A DNA stretch of 64,000 nucleotides from Lacipirellula limnantheis (GCF_007746075.1 NZ_CP036339.1:6442028-6506027), one strand, 5' to 3'. Positions 25,142-33,424 are shown, numbered from the stretch's first letter. A program made the numbers and translations. Notes: generated from the letters alone by a model not told the origin.

Positions 25142-25880
25142 GCTTGCGCGCCACAAACACCGCCCACAGATCGCGGCTCCAAGTCACCTCGACCGGGTCA
25201 AACCCCGCCGCGCGCAGATAGCCGACTTGCGTCTCGCTCGTTTCCAGACAATCATCGCCGCTTTTGCGCGGGCGGCCGAACTCGGCAATGTTCCGCTTCT
25301 TCCAGGCGTCAATCACGGCGCCGAAAGACTCCGGGATCGCCCCGCTCGCGTGCGCCGCTTCCATGTGCTGGCCCCACTGCTCCAACAGCGCGAGATAGTC
25401 GGCGTCGCTCGCCGGCCGATGTTCGTCGCCGTTGATGAAGACGCCGCCGCCAGTGAGCGTCGCGAAGATCTTGGCGAACAGCTGTTGCTTCTCGGTCGGC
25501 TCAAGATGGTGGATCGCCGAACTGCTCACCGCCGCGTCGACCGGCCCCACCGCCGCCGGCCAATCGTCCTGCAACCGCTGCTTGACGAACGAGGCGCGCG
25601 TACCGAATCGTGCGAGCCGCTGCTGCGCGACGCCCAAAAACGGCTCCGACTGGTCCATCACCATCGCCGTCGCCTGCGGAAATTCCTCCAGCACGCGCTC
25701 GACCAACCGCCCCGAGCCGCCGCCGACGTCAACCAGCCGAAATGGCTGATCGGCGGCAAACGGCAGCGCCGCCAGCACCTCTTCTTGAACCGTCAAATAT
25801 TGCGGATGGATCACGGGGGCGGCCGTATCGTAATCTGCGGCTGCCTGGGTCTGGTTCCAGCGATATTCGGTGGTGCTCAT
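25137..25880 (-). CDS. SAM-dependent methyltransferase (class I)
   Basis: This 247-residue Rossmann-fold methyltransferase has motif I LVDVGGGSGRLVERVL (SAM-binding glycines), an acidic residue after the second strand (MVMDQSEP), AAVSSSAIHHLEP (motif IV region) and GGGVFINGDEH. It belongs with small-molecule or UbiE-like enzymes; the substrate is not evident. ATG 25880 (MSTTEYRWNQTQ) is preferred; the open frame runs further upstream only through a repeat. Its TAG stop is the terminal CTA of a GGCTCCGCC repeat, so the final codons border repeat DNA. Confidence 0.9.
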   Translation of the reverse strand: MSTTEYRWNQTQAAADYDTAAPVIHPQYLTVQEEVLAALPFAADQPFRLVDVGGGSGRLVERVLEEFPQATAMVMDQSEPFLGVAQQRLARFGTRASFVKQRLQDDWPAAVGPVDAAVSSSAIHHLEPTEKQQLFAKIFATLTGGGVFINGDEHRPASDADYLALLEQWGQHMEAAHASGAIPESFGAVIDAWKKRNIAEFGRPRKSGDDCLETSETQVGYLRAAGFDPVEVTWSRDLWAVFVARKP

Positions 25881-25940
25881 GCGGGGAAAGAATCTCGTCA
25901 GGGCCAACAGGTTCGCCGCGGCTTGCCGCAACGGCTTCAA

Positions 25941-26040
25941 TGCTGTCAGTGGTCCGTTATCCGTTGTCAGTTGCGAATACGAGGGGCGCTTGCTCATGCG
26001 ACAGCAACAACTGACCACGGACCACTGACAACGGACCAGT
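25941..26040. repeat. Palindromic repeat, CAACTGAC/GGACCACTGAC family (copy 1)
   Basis: Left arm (25941-25974) TGTCAGTGGTCCGTTATCCG and right arm (26001-26039) CAACTGACCACGGACCACTG are inverted. The second copy, at 58669-58789, has a longer tandem right arm. Confidence 0.88.
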
Positions 26041-26559
26041 TCAATGCACCTCCATCCACACAATTTTCACCCCTGGCAGGGCTGCTTGTAGCATTGCCAA
26101 GTCGTCGCGATCGTAAAGCTCGACAACTTCTCCCAACGGCGCCCCACGCACCGACGCATCGATCAACACCTCGCGCAGTGCGGGATGCCGACGCCAGGCG
26201 TCAATCACCGCGTCTGATTCGCCGCGCTGAATGGCCGCCGCATGCGGCAAAATCTGCCGCCCCAACGCCTGCACCGAGGCGACCGCCGACAGCTCACCGA
26301 GCCGCGAAGCCGCGGCATCAAAGTCCACAGCCTCATCGAACCACAGATGAACCGCGCGCCGGCCTCCGCCGCTCCAAGCCGACGCCTCGCTTCGCCGCGC
26401 AACGACGCCTCGCATCTCCCGTCCGGCCAGCGCCGCTTCATCCGCCCGCTGCGGCGCGATTTTCACCTCATACCAAACGCGAGCCCCGCCCGCCGCGAGG
26501 GCCGCGACGGCGATCGTCCCCAGCAGCGTCATCAAGCGAAATTGGCGAGGGACGTGCAT
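26041..26559 (-). CDS. Hypothetical membrane-anchored protein, 172 aa
   Basis: The N-terminus MHVPRQFRLMTLLGTIAVAAL is the RFxLxTLLxxxAxxA anchor often seen in planctomycete proteins, giving one TM helix. The rest is a soluble domain with LWFDEAVDFDAAASRLGELSA and a C-terminal LREVLIDASVRG segment, which resembles a degenerate leucine-rich or comparison domain. The stop is followed at once by a palindromic repeat. The gene is 45 bp upstream-adjacent to the lipoprotein gene stop and shares its strand. Function unknown. Confidence 0.75.
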   Translation of the reverse strand: MHVPRQFRLMTLLGTIAVAALAAGGARVWYEVKIAPQRADEAALAGREMRGVVARRSEASAWSGGGRRAVHLWFDEAVDFDAAASRLGELSAVASVQALGRQILPHAAAIQRGESDAVIDAWRRHPALREVLIDASVRGAPLGEVVELYDRDDLAMLQAALPGVKIVWMEVH

Positions 26560-26603
26560 GACCTACTTCAAGCTTGTCGAACAGTGTGACAGCGCACCGC
26601 CCG

Positions 26604-27467
26604 CTATAACTGGTTCAAAATTGCGGCGCTCTCCGACGCCACATCCTCCAGACTGAGCTCTGGAATCGTCGTCTGATGATGCGTCGGCGGCAATACGGTC
26701 GGTTGCAGCGTAACCGGCAGTGCGCTCGAATCCGCGGCGGTCTGCGATTCTTCCGGGACGAACGCCCAGCCCCCTTCATCAGCCGGCCCGCTCTTCGGAG
26801 GGGACTTCTGCCCTTTCGCCAAAACAGCAAGACTTACGCCGTAGAACAGCGAATCGTTCCCGCGCCCGTCGCTGGTAAGTCGATAGTCCGCGCTCCCGGT
26901 GAGCCGCACGCGCGACGTGAGCCAGTAATGGACACCCAACTCCGGCGCAATCGCTTCCACGAAGTTCACTTCATCCTCGCCAAACTCGTCGACGACGCCG
27001 TCGCTGTTGTTGTCGACGCCATCCTTGTCGGCGCTCCGCGAGCCCGCGTACCCGACATATCCGTTGACGCCCGCGAACGGCGCCAGGCGAGTCGGCGTCT
27101 GCACGCGAGCGCCAACGATGCCTCCGCCCGAGAGCTCATGCTCTCCCTGATGAGCGAGCACAGCCCCGCCGATCCGAGCCTCCAGCCACGACCGCGGATA
27201 GACGAACAACCCCGCCTCGGCGCCTGCCCCCGCTGGCTCGTCGCTGCCCGCAAAGCCAACATAAGCCCCGCGCTTGCCGATCACATGCCGCGCATCTATC
27301 GCCTGCTTCGCTACCTTCGCCACGTCGTCGGTATGGCGAGGATACTTCTGGGCATAGTCACGATCCTCCTTCGCCCAGCGCGAACCGCTACACCCCGCCG
27401 CCATGGCAAGCAGCGCAAGCGCGATCAGGCATCGGCGCCACGAACGCATCACAGACCGGTTCGCCAT
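26604..27467 (-). CDS. Outer-membrane-type lipoprotein with a Ca-binding-like loop
   Basis: This 287-residue protein has a lipobox (LALLAMAAGC, Cys26). The mature part has alternating beta strands with aromatic ends (GAYVGFAG, AGLFVYPRSWLEARIGG, APFAGVNGYVGYAG, APELGVHYWLTSRVRLTGSADYRL), suggesting a small barrel. A loop ADKDGVDNNSDGVVDEFGED resembles thrombospondin type-3/EF-type calcium ligands. The C-terminal 70 residues are Pro/Ser/Thr-rich and disordered. ATG 27467 is chosen at the lipoprotein signal; GTG/ATG a few codons later is possible. The open frame upstream has no coding character. Confidence 0.8.
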   Translation of the reverse strand: MANRSVMRSWRRCLIALALLAMAAGCSGSRWAKEDRDYAQKYPRHTDDVAKVAKQAIDARHVIGKRGAYVGFAGSDEPAGAGAEAGLFVYPRSWLEARIGGAVLAHQGEHELSGGGIVGARVQTPTRLAPFAGVNGYVGYAGSRSADKDGVDNNSDGVVDEFGEDEVNFVEAIAPELGVHYWLTSRVRLTGSADYRLTSDGRGNDSLFYGVSLAVLAKGQKSPPKSGPADEGGWAFVPEESQTAADSSALPVTLQPTVLPPTHHQTTIPELSLEDVASESAAILNQL

Positions 27468-27796
27468 GTAGTGGCAAGGAGAAGTCGACTGGGGCGACAG
27501 GGCAAACGGCGCGTAGCGTATCGCCCCCTCCCCGCTGTCGCGAGAGCACCGGGTAAATTGGCAGAGTTGGTGGTTTGCGCACCCCAGGTAAGCCTCTCTC
27601 GGTTTAGCTCCACATAATTGTCGGTCGCTCTCCGCAAATCGGCCGTCGCCGTCAGCTTTCCACCCAGTTTTCCGCAACCGCCAAGCGTATAATGGGTTAC
27701 ACGCCTTCACATTCCCTTCACGGGGCCTCCGCCCCAGCTTCACACAAGCCACAACCCATTGTGTGATAGCACCTTAGGAAAACCACCAACTGTTGT

Positions 27797-27824
27797 TTGA
27801 CGGCAACCGCCAACGGTGTAAGAT
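27797..27824 (+). promoter_or_regulatory. Sigma-70-like promoter of nrdJ
   Basis: TTGACG, 16-bp spacer, TAAGAT. The expected start of transcription (about 27831) lies just before the two NrdR-like boxes. Confidence 0.65.
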
Positions 27825-27837
27825 CGGGCCCTCCACT

Positions 27838-27884
27838 CCGCTGGATATGGTGTCCAATCGGGCATCGAACACCATATATAGTGG
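27838..27884 (+). promoter_or_regulatory. Tandem NrdR-like boxes upstream of nrdJ
   Basis: Box 2 (27869-27884) reads ACACCATATATAGTGG and matches the NrdR consensus acaCwAtATaTwGwgt at 14 of 16 positions. Box 1 (27838-27853) reads CCGCTGGATATGGTGT, with a well-matched right half (ATATGGTGT). Start-to-start spacing is 31 bp, the usual helical-phase spacing of NrdR box pairs. They lie just downstream of the promoter, a repressing position. Confidence 0.75.
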
Positions 27885-28045
27885 AATTTGATGATCCTCC
27901 CCGGCCTTTTGCGGGGTTTATCATAGCAACTCCCCAAAATGTAGTACGGTCGGCGAAAAGACGTGCCGATCAATTGCTGGGGCGTGTACTTCTGTACACA
28001 ATGGATTGGATGCCCTTCTGACCGCTTTGAAACAGGAGGTTTGTT

Positions 28046-31000
28046 ATGGCGATGGCCGACGCTTCGCTCGCTGCTCGTTCCCAAACTCGTTCCGCTGGCC
28101 CCGCTCGCGGCGGCGCCAAGCGCTTCCACGGCCGGCTCAAGGTCGACTCGCAATTCTGCCCGGTCGACGTCGCCGACGTCTTCGACACCGTCCAGTGGGA
28201 AGTCCGTAGCGCCGCCATCAAGGGCGAAAACGGCGAAGTCCTCTTCGAGCAGACCAACTGCGAGGTTCCCTCGTTCTGGTCGCAGCTCGCCACCAACGTC
28301 ATCTGCAGCAAGTACTTCTACGGCGAAGTCGGCACCGACCAGCGCGAATACAGCGTCCGCCAACTGATCCACCGCGTCGTCCGCACCATTGCCGACTGGG
28401 GCCTCGACGACGGCTACTTCGCCACCGCCGAAGACGGCGAGCGCTTCTACCGCGACCTGTCGTGGCTCTGCCTCCACCAGCATGGCGCCTTCAACTCTCC
28501 CGTCTGGTTCAACGTCGGCCTCTACCACCAGTACGGCGTCAGCGGCGCCAAATGCAACTGGCGTTGGGACGCACAGACGCGCACCGTCGTCCAGCCCGAG
28601 AATCCCTACGAGTATCCCCAAGGCTCGGCCTGCTTCATCCAGCACGTCGACGACAACATGGAAGACATCATGGAGCTCGCCCGCAGCGAGGCCATGTTGT
28701 TCAAGTTCGGCAGCGGCACCGGCACCGACCTCTCGACCCTTCGCTCGCACCGCGAGAAGCTCGCCGGCGGCGGCAAGCCCTCGGGCCCCCTCTCCTTCAT
28801 GCGGGTCTACGACCAGGTCGCCGCCGTGGTGAAGTCGGGCGGCAAGACCCGTCGCGCCGCCAAGATGCAGTCGATCAAGGTCTGGCATCCAGACGTGATG
28901 GAATTCATCGAATGCAAGTGGAAGGAAGAGCAAAAGGCCCGCGTCCTCATTGAGAAGGGGGGCTACGAGTCGAACTTCAACGGCGAAGCCTACAGCTCGA
29001 TCATGTTCCAGAACGCGAACCTCTCCGTTCGCCTCACCGACGACTTCATGCAAGCCGTCGAGAAGAACGCCGACTGGACCACCCGCTGGGTCACCGACCC
29101 CAAGCAGGCCGGCCCCACCTATCAGGCTCGCGACGTCCTCAACCGCATGGCCGATTGTGCCTGGCACTGCGGCGATCCCGGCGTCCAGTACGACACCACG
29201 ATCAACACGTGGCACACCTGCCCCAACAACGGCCGCATCAACGCCAGCAATCCGTGCAGCGAGTACATGTTCCTCGACGACACGGCCTGCAACCTGGCCA
29301 GCATCAACCTGATGAAGTTCCGTCAGCCCGACGGCACGTTCGATGCGAACGGCTTCCGCGCCGCCTGTCGGCTGTTCTTCATCGCCCAGGAAATCTTGGT
29401 CGATCACGCCAGCTACCCGACGCAAGACATCGCTCGCAACAGCCACATGTTCCGTCCGCTCGGCCTGGGCTATTCGAACCTCGGCAGCCTGCTGATGGCC
29501 AGCGGTCTCGCCTACGATAGCGAAGCCGGCCGCGGCGTCTGCGGCGCCATGACCGCCCTGCTGCACGGCGCCGCCAACCTCACCAGCGCCGAGCTGGCCG
29601 AGGCCGTCGGTCCGTTCGAAGGCTTCGAGCTCAATCGCGAACCGATGCTCCGCGTCATGGAGATGCACCGCGCCGCGACCGAGCACATCAAGCCCGAGTG
29701 CCCCGAGTACCTCCGCGACGCCTCGCGGCAGGTCTGGGACGAGGTCGTCGCCGCTGGCGCCGTCCACGGCTTCCGCAACGCCCAGGCCACCGTGCTCGCC
29801 CCCACCGGCACCATCAGCTTCATGATGGACTGCGACACCACCGGCATCGAACCCGATATCGCCCTGGTGAAGTACAAGCAGCTTGCCGGCGGCGGCATGC
29901 TGAAGATCGTCAACCAAACCGTCCCCGCCGCCCTCGGCACGCTCGGCTACGAGCAACCCGAGATCGACTCGATCCTTGATTACATCAACAAGGAAGACAC
30001 GATCGAAGGCGCCGCCGACCTGAAGCCCGAGCACCTCTCGATCTTCGACTGTGCGTTCACGCCGCGCAACGGCACGCGCAGCATCGCCTGGCAAGCTCAC
30101 GTCACGATGATGGCCGCCGCGCAGCCCTTCCTGTCTGGCGCCATCAGCAAGACGGTCAACATGCCCCGCGACACGACCACCGAAGACATCGCTCAGGCCT
30201 ACTTCGACGGTTGGCGTCTCGGCCTCAAAGCCCTCGCCATCTACCGCGACGGTTCGAAGGAAAGCCAACCGCTGAACACCGGCACCGAAGCCGACAAGCA
30301 AAAGAGCAAAGACGCCGCCGCGGCCGCCAAGCCTCGGCGCGAACGCCTGCCCGACACCCGTCAGTCGGTCACGCACAAGTTCAACGTGGCTGGTCACGAA
30401 GGCTACATCACCGTCGGCCTCTACCCCGACGGCCGCCCCGGCGAGCTGTTCATCACGATGGCCAAAGAAGGCAGCACCATCGGCGGTCTGATGGACGCCT
30501 TCGGCACGGCCGTCTCGATGAGCCTGCAGTACGGCGTGCCGATGGAGGATTACGTTCGCAAGTTCAGCCACATGCGGTTCGAACCGCAAGGCCACACGAA
30601 GAACCCCGACATCCGCATCGCCAAGAGCCTGATCGACTACATCTTCCGCTGGATGGGGATCGAGTTCCTCCCCGGCTACAAAGAAGCCAGCCTAGGCCTC
30701 CCGCTAGATTCAGCCCCCGGCTCCGCCGGGGGGTCCGACGACGAGCTGTCAGAAACACAGCTCAAGCCCGCCGCCATGAAGGCTGGCGGGCAGAAGACCA
30801 GCTCGGAAGCATCGGCCGGCAGCCAAAAGCTCCCGGCGCAAAGCCCCAAGCCCAAGGCCGAGTCGTCGCCATCCGAGCGAGCCGGGTCGTTCCCGACCCC
30901 GGCCCCGAACGGTAATGGCCACGGCCACACCAACGGCCACGGCAAGGCAAACGGCAATGGCCACGGCAACACCCCGAAGGCCGCCACCAGCAGCGCCTCG

Positions 31001-31195
31001 TTCTACAGCGCCAAGCTGCTCGAACGAGCCGGCGTCCTCACCAAGACCGACGCCGCCGGCCCCAACATCCGCAGCGAACAGTTCGCGCAGTTCCAAATCG
31101 ACGCCCCGGCGTGCGACGGCTGCGGCGCGATCACCGTCCGCAACGGCAACTGCTACCTCTGCCACAACTGCGGCAACAGCATGGGCTGCAGCTAG
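28046..31195 (+). CDS. nrdJ: Adenosylcobalamin-dependent (class II) ribonucleotide reductase
   Basis: This 1049-residue enzyme reduces ribonucleotides to deoxyribonucleotides using B12 to make a thiyl radical. The finger-loop NPCSEY carries radical Cys404; Cys196 (QGSACF) and Cys415 (TACNLASINL) are the redox pair. APTGTISFMMDCDTTGIEPD is the phosphate-binding motif. A TSCPD domain (GYITVGLYPDGRPGELFI) follows. A low-complexity linker of about 130 residues comes next, partly encoded by a GGCTCCGCC repeat and rich in GNGHGHTNGHG. A C-terminal zinc ribbon CDGCGAITVRNGNCYLCHNC ends the protein. AGGAGG lies 6 nt before ATG 28046. Monocistronic, with its own terminator. Confidence 0.97.
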   Translation: MAMADASLAARSQTRSAGPARGGAKRFHGRLKVDSQFCPVDVADVFDTVQWEVRSAAIKGENGEVLFEQTNCEVPSFWSQLATNVICSKYFYGEVGTDQREYSVRQLIHRVVRTIADWGLDDGYFATAEDGERFYRDLSWLCLHQHGAFNSPVWFNVGLYHQYGVSGAKCNWRWDAQTRTVVQPENPYEYPQGSACFIQHVDDNMEDIMELARSEAMLFKFGSGTGTDLSTLRSHREKLAGGGKPSGPLSFMRVYDQVAAVVKSGGKTRRAAKMQSIKVWHPDVMEFIECKWKEEQKARVLIEKGGYESNFNGEAYSSIMFQNANLSVRLTDDFMQAVEKNADWTTRWVTDPKQAGPTYQARDVLNRMADCAWHCGDPGVQYDTTINTWHTCPNNGRINASNPCSEYMFLDDTACNLASINLMKFRQPDGTFDANGFRAACRLFFIAQEILVDHASYPTQDIARNSHMFRPLGLGYSNLGSLLMASGLAYDSEAGRGVCGAMTALLHGAANLTSAELAEAVGPFEGFELNREPMLRVMEMHRAATEHIKPECPEYLRDASRQVWDEVVAAGAVHGFRNAQATVLAPTGTISFMMDCDTTGIEPDIALVKYKQLAGGGMLKIVNQTVPAALGTLGYEQPEIDSILDYINKEDTIEGAADLKPEHLSIFDCAFTPRNGTRSIAWQAHVTMMAAAQPFLSGAISKTVNMPRDTTTEDIAQAYFDGWRLGLKALAIYRDGSKESQPLNTGTEADKQKSKDAAAAAKPRRERLPDTRQSVTHKFNVAGHEGYITVGLYPDGRPGELFITMAKEGSTIGGLMDAFGTAVSMSLQYGVPMEDYVRKFSHMRFEPQGHTKNPDIRIAKSLIDYIFRWMGIEFLPGYKEASLGLPLDSAPGSAGGSDDELSETQLKPAAMKAGGQKTSSEASAGSQKLPAQSPKPKAESSPSERAGSFPTPAPNGNGHGHTNGHGKANGNGHGNTPKAATSSASFYSAKLLERAGVLTKTDAAGPNIRSEQFAQFQIDAPACDGCGAITVRNGNCYLCHNCGNSMGCS
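30704..30739. repeat. GGCTCCGCC hairpin inside the nrdJ linker
   Basis: GCCCCCGGCTCCGCCGGGGG lies in frame in nrdJ and encodes about residues 889-897 (APGSAGGSD). It is the first half of the intergenic double hairpin seen at 25055, 53801 and 59784. A second stem GCCCGCC/GGCGGGC follows at 30769-30791. Confidence 0.8.
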
Positions 31196-31325
31196 AAGAA
31201 GAGGTGAACTGCCAGAGCCCTGTCACCCCGAGGTACCCCGAGGGGTCCGGCATGGGTAACGCCAATCTGGCTGTGAGCTGAAAGCCGACCGCTGACCGCT
31301 CTTATAAAACCGGGTGACAACCGCA

Positions 31326-31368
31326 ACGGGCGTCGAACAAGCCACAAGCTCGTTCGACGCCCGTTTTT
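31326..31368 (+). terminator. Rho-independent terminator of nrdJ
   Basis: Perfect 13-bp stem ACGGGCGTCGAAC / GTTCGACGCCCGT with a short loop, followed by TTTTT. Confidence 0.92.
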
Positions 31369-31419
31369 CAGTTGCATTTACATTTCAAACCGGTCGTGGC
31401 TCAGCGGAAGGAGGCATTC

Positions 31420-32481
31420 ATGGTTTCCATCAATTGCATCTATTGCGCAAAGCCTTTCGATCCAACACGTGGCGAAGGGGACCACGTACTCTCTTCTGCT
31501 CTATTCGGTGAGTTCAGATACGATGTTCGATTCCGCGGATGCTGCAGTGCTTGCAACAACATATTCGGCACGCATGAACAAATCCTGGCCCAGGCAACTC
31601 CACCTGGGCACCTAAGAGCAATTGTCAAGCCCGTCCAAACACGTCGAAATTCCACCCGCATTCAACGCGGCGCGAAAGACAGTAAACCACCACGCTTTAT
31701 TGCTTTCGCTGAAGATCATGGTGAATTAGTAGAACCGCTGGTCGACGATCCTCGCAAAGTGCAACCGATCGACCGACTAACGATTCAAGCTGAAGACGGT
31801 ACAGAACACTATCTCAGACTCTACAGGGGGATGAGCGTCGAACGTCTCCGCACGGACATCGAGCGCACTGGGTGCAATAACGCCAAGCAGATATTTTGCT
31901 CGTGCGAACTCGAAAATACGGAGTTCTATAAGCAACTCGTGCGACAACTCTACCCCAATCACAAATGGGAAGACCGCCCGGACACTGAAGCAGGTACAAG
32001 ACAAGTGCGGGGTCGCACCGAGTTTGTTTTCTCCACCGATGCATTTCGCGCTCTCGCAAAGATAGCTTTTCACTACTATCTGGTTCATAACCAGCGCAGC
32101 TACAGTGGCCATGAACCAGAATTTGACGCTATCCGCCAGTACATCAGAGATGGCATTGGCGACTACGATCAATTCTTTGAACGCCCGGGGCCAACGTTCG
32201 CCGTGCCGTTCGGCGAAACCAGTCCAGAGAAAGAAACAACTCCGGGCAATTGGTGTCATATCCTTTCTGCTCACGAGGTTAACGGAAGTATCACAGTAAA
32301 TTTGCGACTATACGCGGGACCTGGCTTTGAAGGAGAAACACACCAAGTAACTCTAGGAGAGATTCGGAGCCAGATCGTCTTGCCCGGTGGTTTTTGGGGG
32401 CACGTCTATCACTACGATTTACCAAGTGATAGTCGCTATTCGGGTTTCGTAGAGCAAGCGAGGATCCAACGGCTTGCGTAG
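31420..32481 (+). CDS. HNH-type endonuclease-like protein
   Basis: This 353-residue protein opens with an HNH-like zinc-finger module: CIYCAKPFDPTRGEGDHVLS, then CCSACNNIFG, with CxxC pairs at residues 5-8 and about 41-44 and the DH in place of the first HNH histidine. The remaining 300 residues show no family I can name. AGGAGG lies 6 nt before ATG 31420. Codon use is clearly more AT-rich than in neighbours, suggesting recent transfer. It stands next to a toxin-antitoxin pair and could be a defence nuclease or a homing-type remnant; no partner gene shows which. Confidence 0.75.
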   Translation: MVSINCIYCAKPFDPTRGEGDHVLSSALFGEFRYDVRFRGCCSACNNIFGTHEQILAQATPPGHLRAIVKPVQTRRNSTRIQRGAKDSKPPRFIAFAEDHGELVEPLVDDPRKVQPIDRLTIQAEDGTEHYLRLYRGMSVERLRTDIERTGCNNAKQIFCSCELENTEFYKQLVRQLYPNHKWEDRPDTEAGTRQVRGRTEFVFSTDAFRALAKIAFHYYLVHNQRSYSGHEPEFDAIRQYIRDGIGDYDQFFERPGPTFAVPFGETSPEKETTPGNWCHILSAHEVNGSITVNLRLYAGPGFEGETHQVTLGEIRSQIVLPGGFWGHVYHYDLPSDSRYSGFVEQARIQRLA

Positions 32482-32498
32482 AGGAATACGGCGGGTGG

Positions 32499-32560
32499 CA
32501 CCGACACTCTGGCGAAACCACTCTCCCATTCCTAACCGCTCAGCCGCCAGCGTGTCGGTG
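32499..32560. repeat. 16-bp-stem hairpin after the HNH gene
   Basis: CACCGACACTCTGGCG (32499-32514) pairs with CGCCAGCGTGTCGGTG (32545-32560) with one mismatch and a 30-nt loop. It may act as a terminator but lacks a T-run. Confidence 0.75.
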
Positions 32561-32676
32561 TTGCGTTAGCAACAAGAGGTAATCTCAGGCCCAACGGGCC
32601 TCTGCAATCAACCGACGCTACGCATTGGCTGCAACTCGCGTGTCGACAGTGCAGAGGCGTGTGCACAGCCACAATC

Positions 32677-32706
32677 CCGACAGTTCCCAATCCACCGTGG
32701 TATAGT
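32677..32706 (+). promoter_or_regulatory. Candidate promoter of the toxin-antitoxin pair
   Basis: CCGACA, 18-bp spacer, TATAGT, about 48 bp before the antitoxin ATG, which itself has AAGGGG upstream. Confidence 0.45.
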
Positions 32707-32753
32707 AGAAACAGCGTGCATACTCATGCCGTCAATCACCAAGGGGCAAACCC

Positions 32754-33002
32754 ATGAGCCCGCAACTCGACGCCATTTGGCAGCAAATCCAGCGTCTCGA
32801 CGAAGCCGAACGTCTCGCGCTTGAACTGCGTCTCCACGAACTCACCGAGGCACAATCCTCGGACAAGCCTGACGCCAACGGGAAACAGCCAATCGCCGGC
32901 TGGCGAGCCGTCTATGGCGCCGCCGATCCGAGCGAAGTCGCCGAACTGCAACAAATCATCGACCAAGAGTTCTCCGCGATCGACTCGGAGGGCTGGGATT
33001 GA
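32754..33002 (+). CDS. Antitoxin of a VapBC-type pair
   Basis: This small acidic 82-residue protein begins MSPQLDAIWQQIQRLDEAER, like the helical antitoxins of the addiction-module/unstable-antitoxin group, and ends IDQEFSAIDSEGWD, a likely toxin-wrapping tail. No clear DNA-binding fold was seen. Its TGA overlaps the toxin start by four bases (TTGA), the standard coupled arrangement. It should neutralise the adjacent PIN-domain RNase and probably co-represses the operon. Identification rests mainly on position and size. Confidence 0.78.
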   Translation: MSPQLDAIWQQIQRLDEAERLALELRLHELTEAQSSDKPDANGKQPIAGWRAVYGAADPSEVAELQQIIDQEFSAIDSEGWD

Positions 33003-33379
33003 TTCTCGACACCAACGCCGTCTCGGCGCTGCTCGCTGGGCAGAACGGGTCTCTACATCGAATTCTCGACGGCGCCGATCAACACCACCTGCCCCTGCCT
33101 GTCATTGCCGAGTACCAATACGGCCTGCTTCGGCTACCGCGGCCCCAACGCCTGCAATCGCTTTTCCGTCGCTTAGAAGCCGACTCAATTGTTCTTCTGC
33201 CAGACCGCACGACGGCCGACGTCTACGCGACCGTTCGACAAGAACTAAAAACCAAAGGTCAACCCATCTCCGAAAACGACGTCTGGATCGCCGCACTCTC
33301 ACGGCAATTCGACCTGGAAGTCGTCAGCCAGGACGCCCATTTCGACCACGTTCCAAGAATCCGCCGCATCAGTTGGTGA
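32999..33379 (+). CDS. PIN-domain ribonuclease toxin (VapC-like)
   Basis: This 126-residue PIN-domain protein shows the four acidic positions: Asp4 (MILDTNAVSALL), Glu in VIAEYQYGLL, Asp in SENDVWIAALS and Asp in VVSQDAHF. As a VapC-type toxin it would cleave tRNA or rRNA and stop translation when the antitoxin decays. The start is TTG at 32999, within the antitoxin stop. Its own stop runs straight into a GAGAGTAAC inverted repeat shared with the convergent hydrolase gene. Confidence 0.88.
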   Translation: MILDTNAVSALLAGQNGSLHRILDGADQHHLPLPVIAEYQYGLLRLPRPQRLQSLFRRLEADSIVLLPDRTTADVYATVRQELKTKGQPISENDVWIAALSRQFDLEVVSQDAHFDHVPRIRRISW

Positions 33380-33424
33380 GAGAGTAACGGGGAGTAACTT
33401 TTTGCCACTGGCAGCGTTACTCTC
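33380..33424. repeat. Inverted repeat with TTTTTGCCACTGGC loop, at converging stops
   Basis: GAGAGTAAC (33380-33388) pairs with GTTACTCTC (33416-33424). The loop carries CTTTTTGCCACTGGCAGCG, related to the large hairpin at 34494-34568. The right arm contains the minus-strand TAA stop of the hydrolase gene. Confidence 0.75.

Larger units (their letters stand above)
27468..28045 (+). other. 578-bp regulatory region upstream of nrdJ
   Basis: The gap before nrdJ is lower in GC than its surroundings. It holds a second possible -10 (TATAAT 27688-27693), an inverted pair AATGGGTT 27691-27698 / AACCCATT 27753-27760, the 12-bp exact inverse pair AGTTGGTGGTTT 27565-27576 / AAACCACCAACT 27780-27791, the promoter and boxes listed separately, and leader hairpins (ATGAT..ATCAT with inner CCCC/GGGG at 27889-27924; GTGTACTTCTGTACAC 27982-27997). 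No cobalamin riboswitch consensus (B12 box) was found by eye. Confidence 0.6.

Noticed and set aside
27885-28045. Cobalamin riboswitch before nrdJ
   Set aside because: No B12-box or conserved core could be found by eye; left as a structured leader only.
27740-30595. A 951-codon open frame antisense to nrdJ
   Set aside because: It mirrors the third-position GC bias of nrdJ, has no ribosome site or family resemblance, and overlaps the nrdJ promoter. Shadow frame.
31196-31325. Small ORF between nrdJ and its terminator
   Set aside because: Sequence consists of degenerate repeat arms (GAGGTACCCCGAGG, GTGAGCTGAAAGCC) and no coding frame fits.
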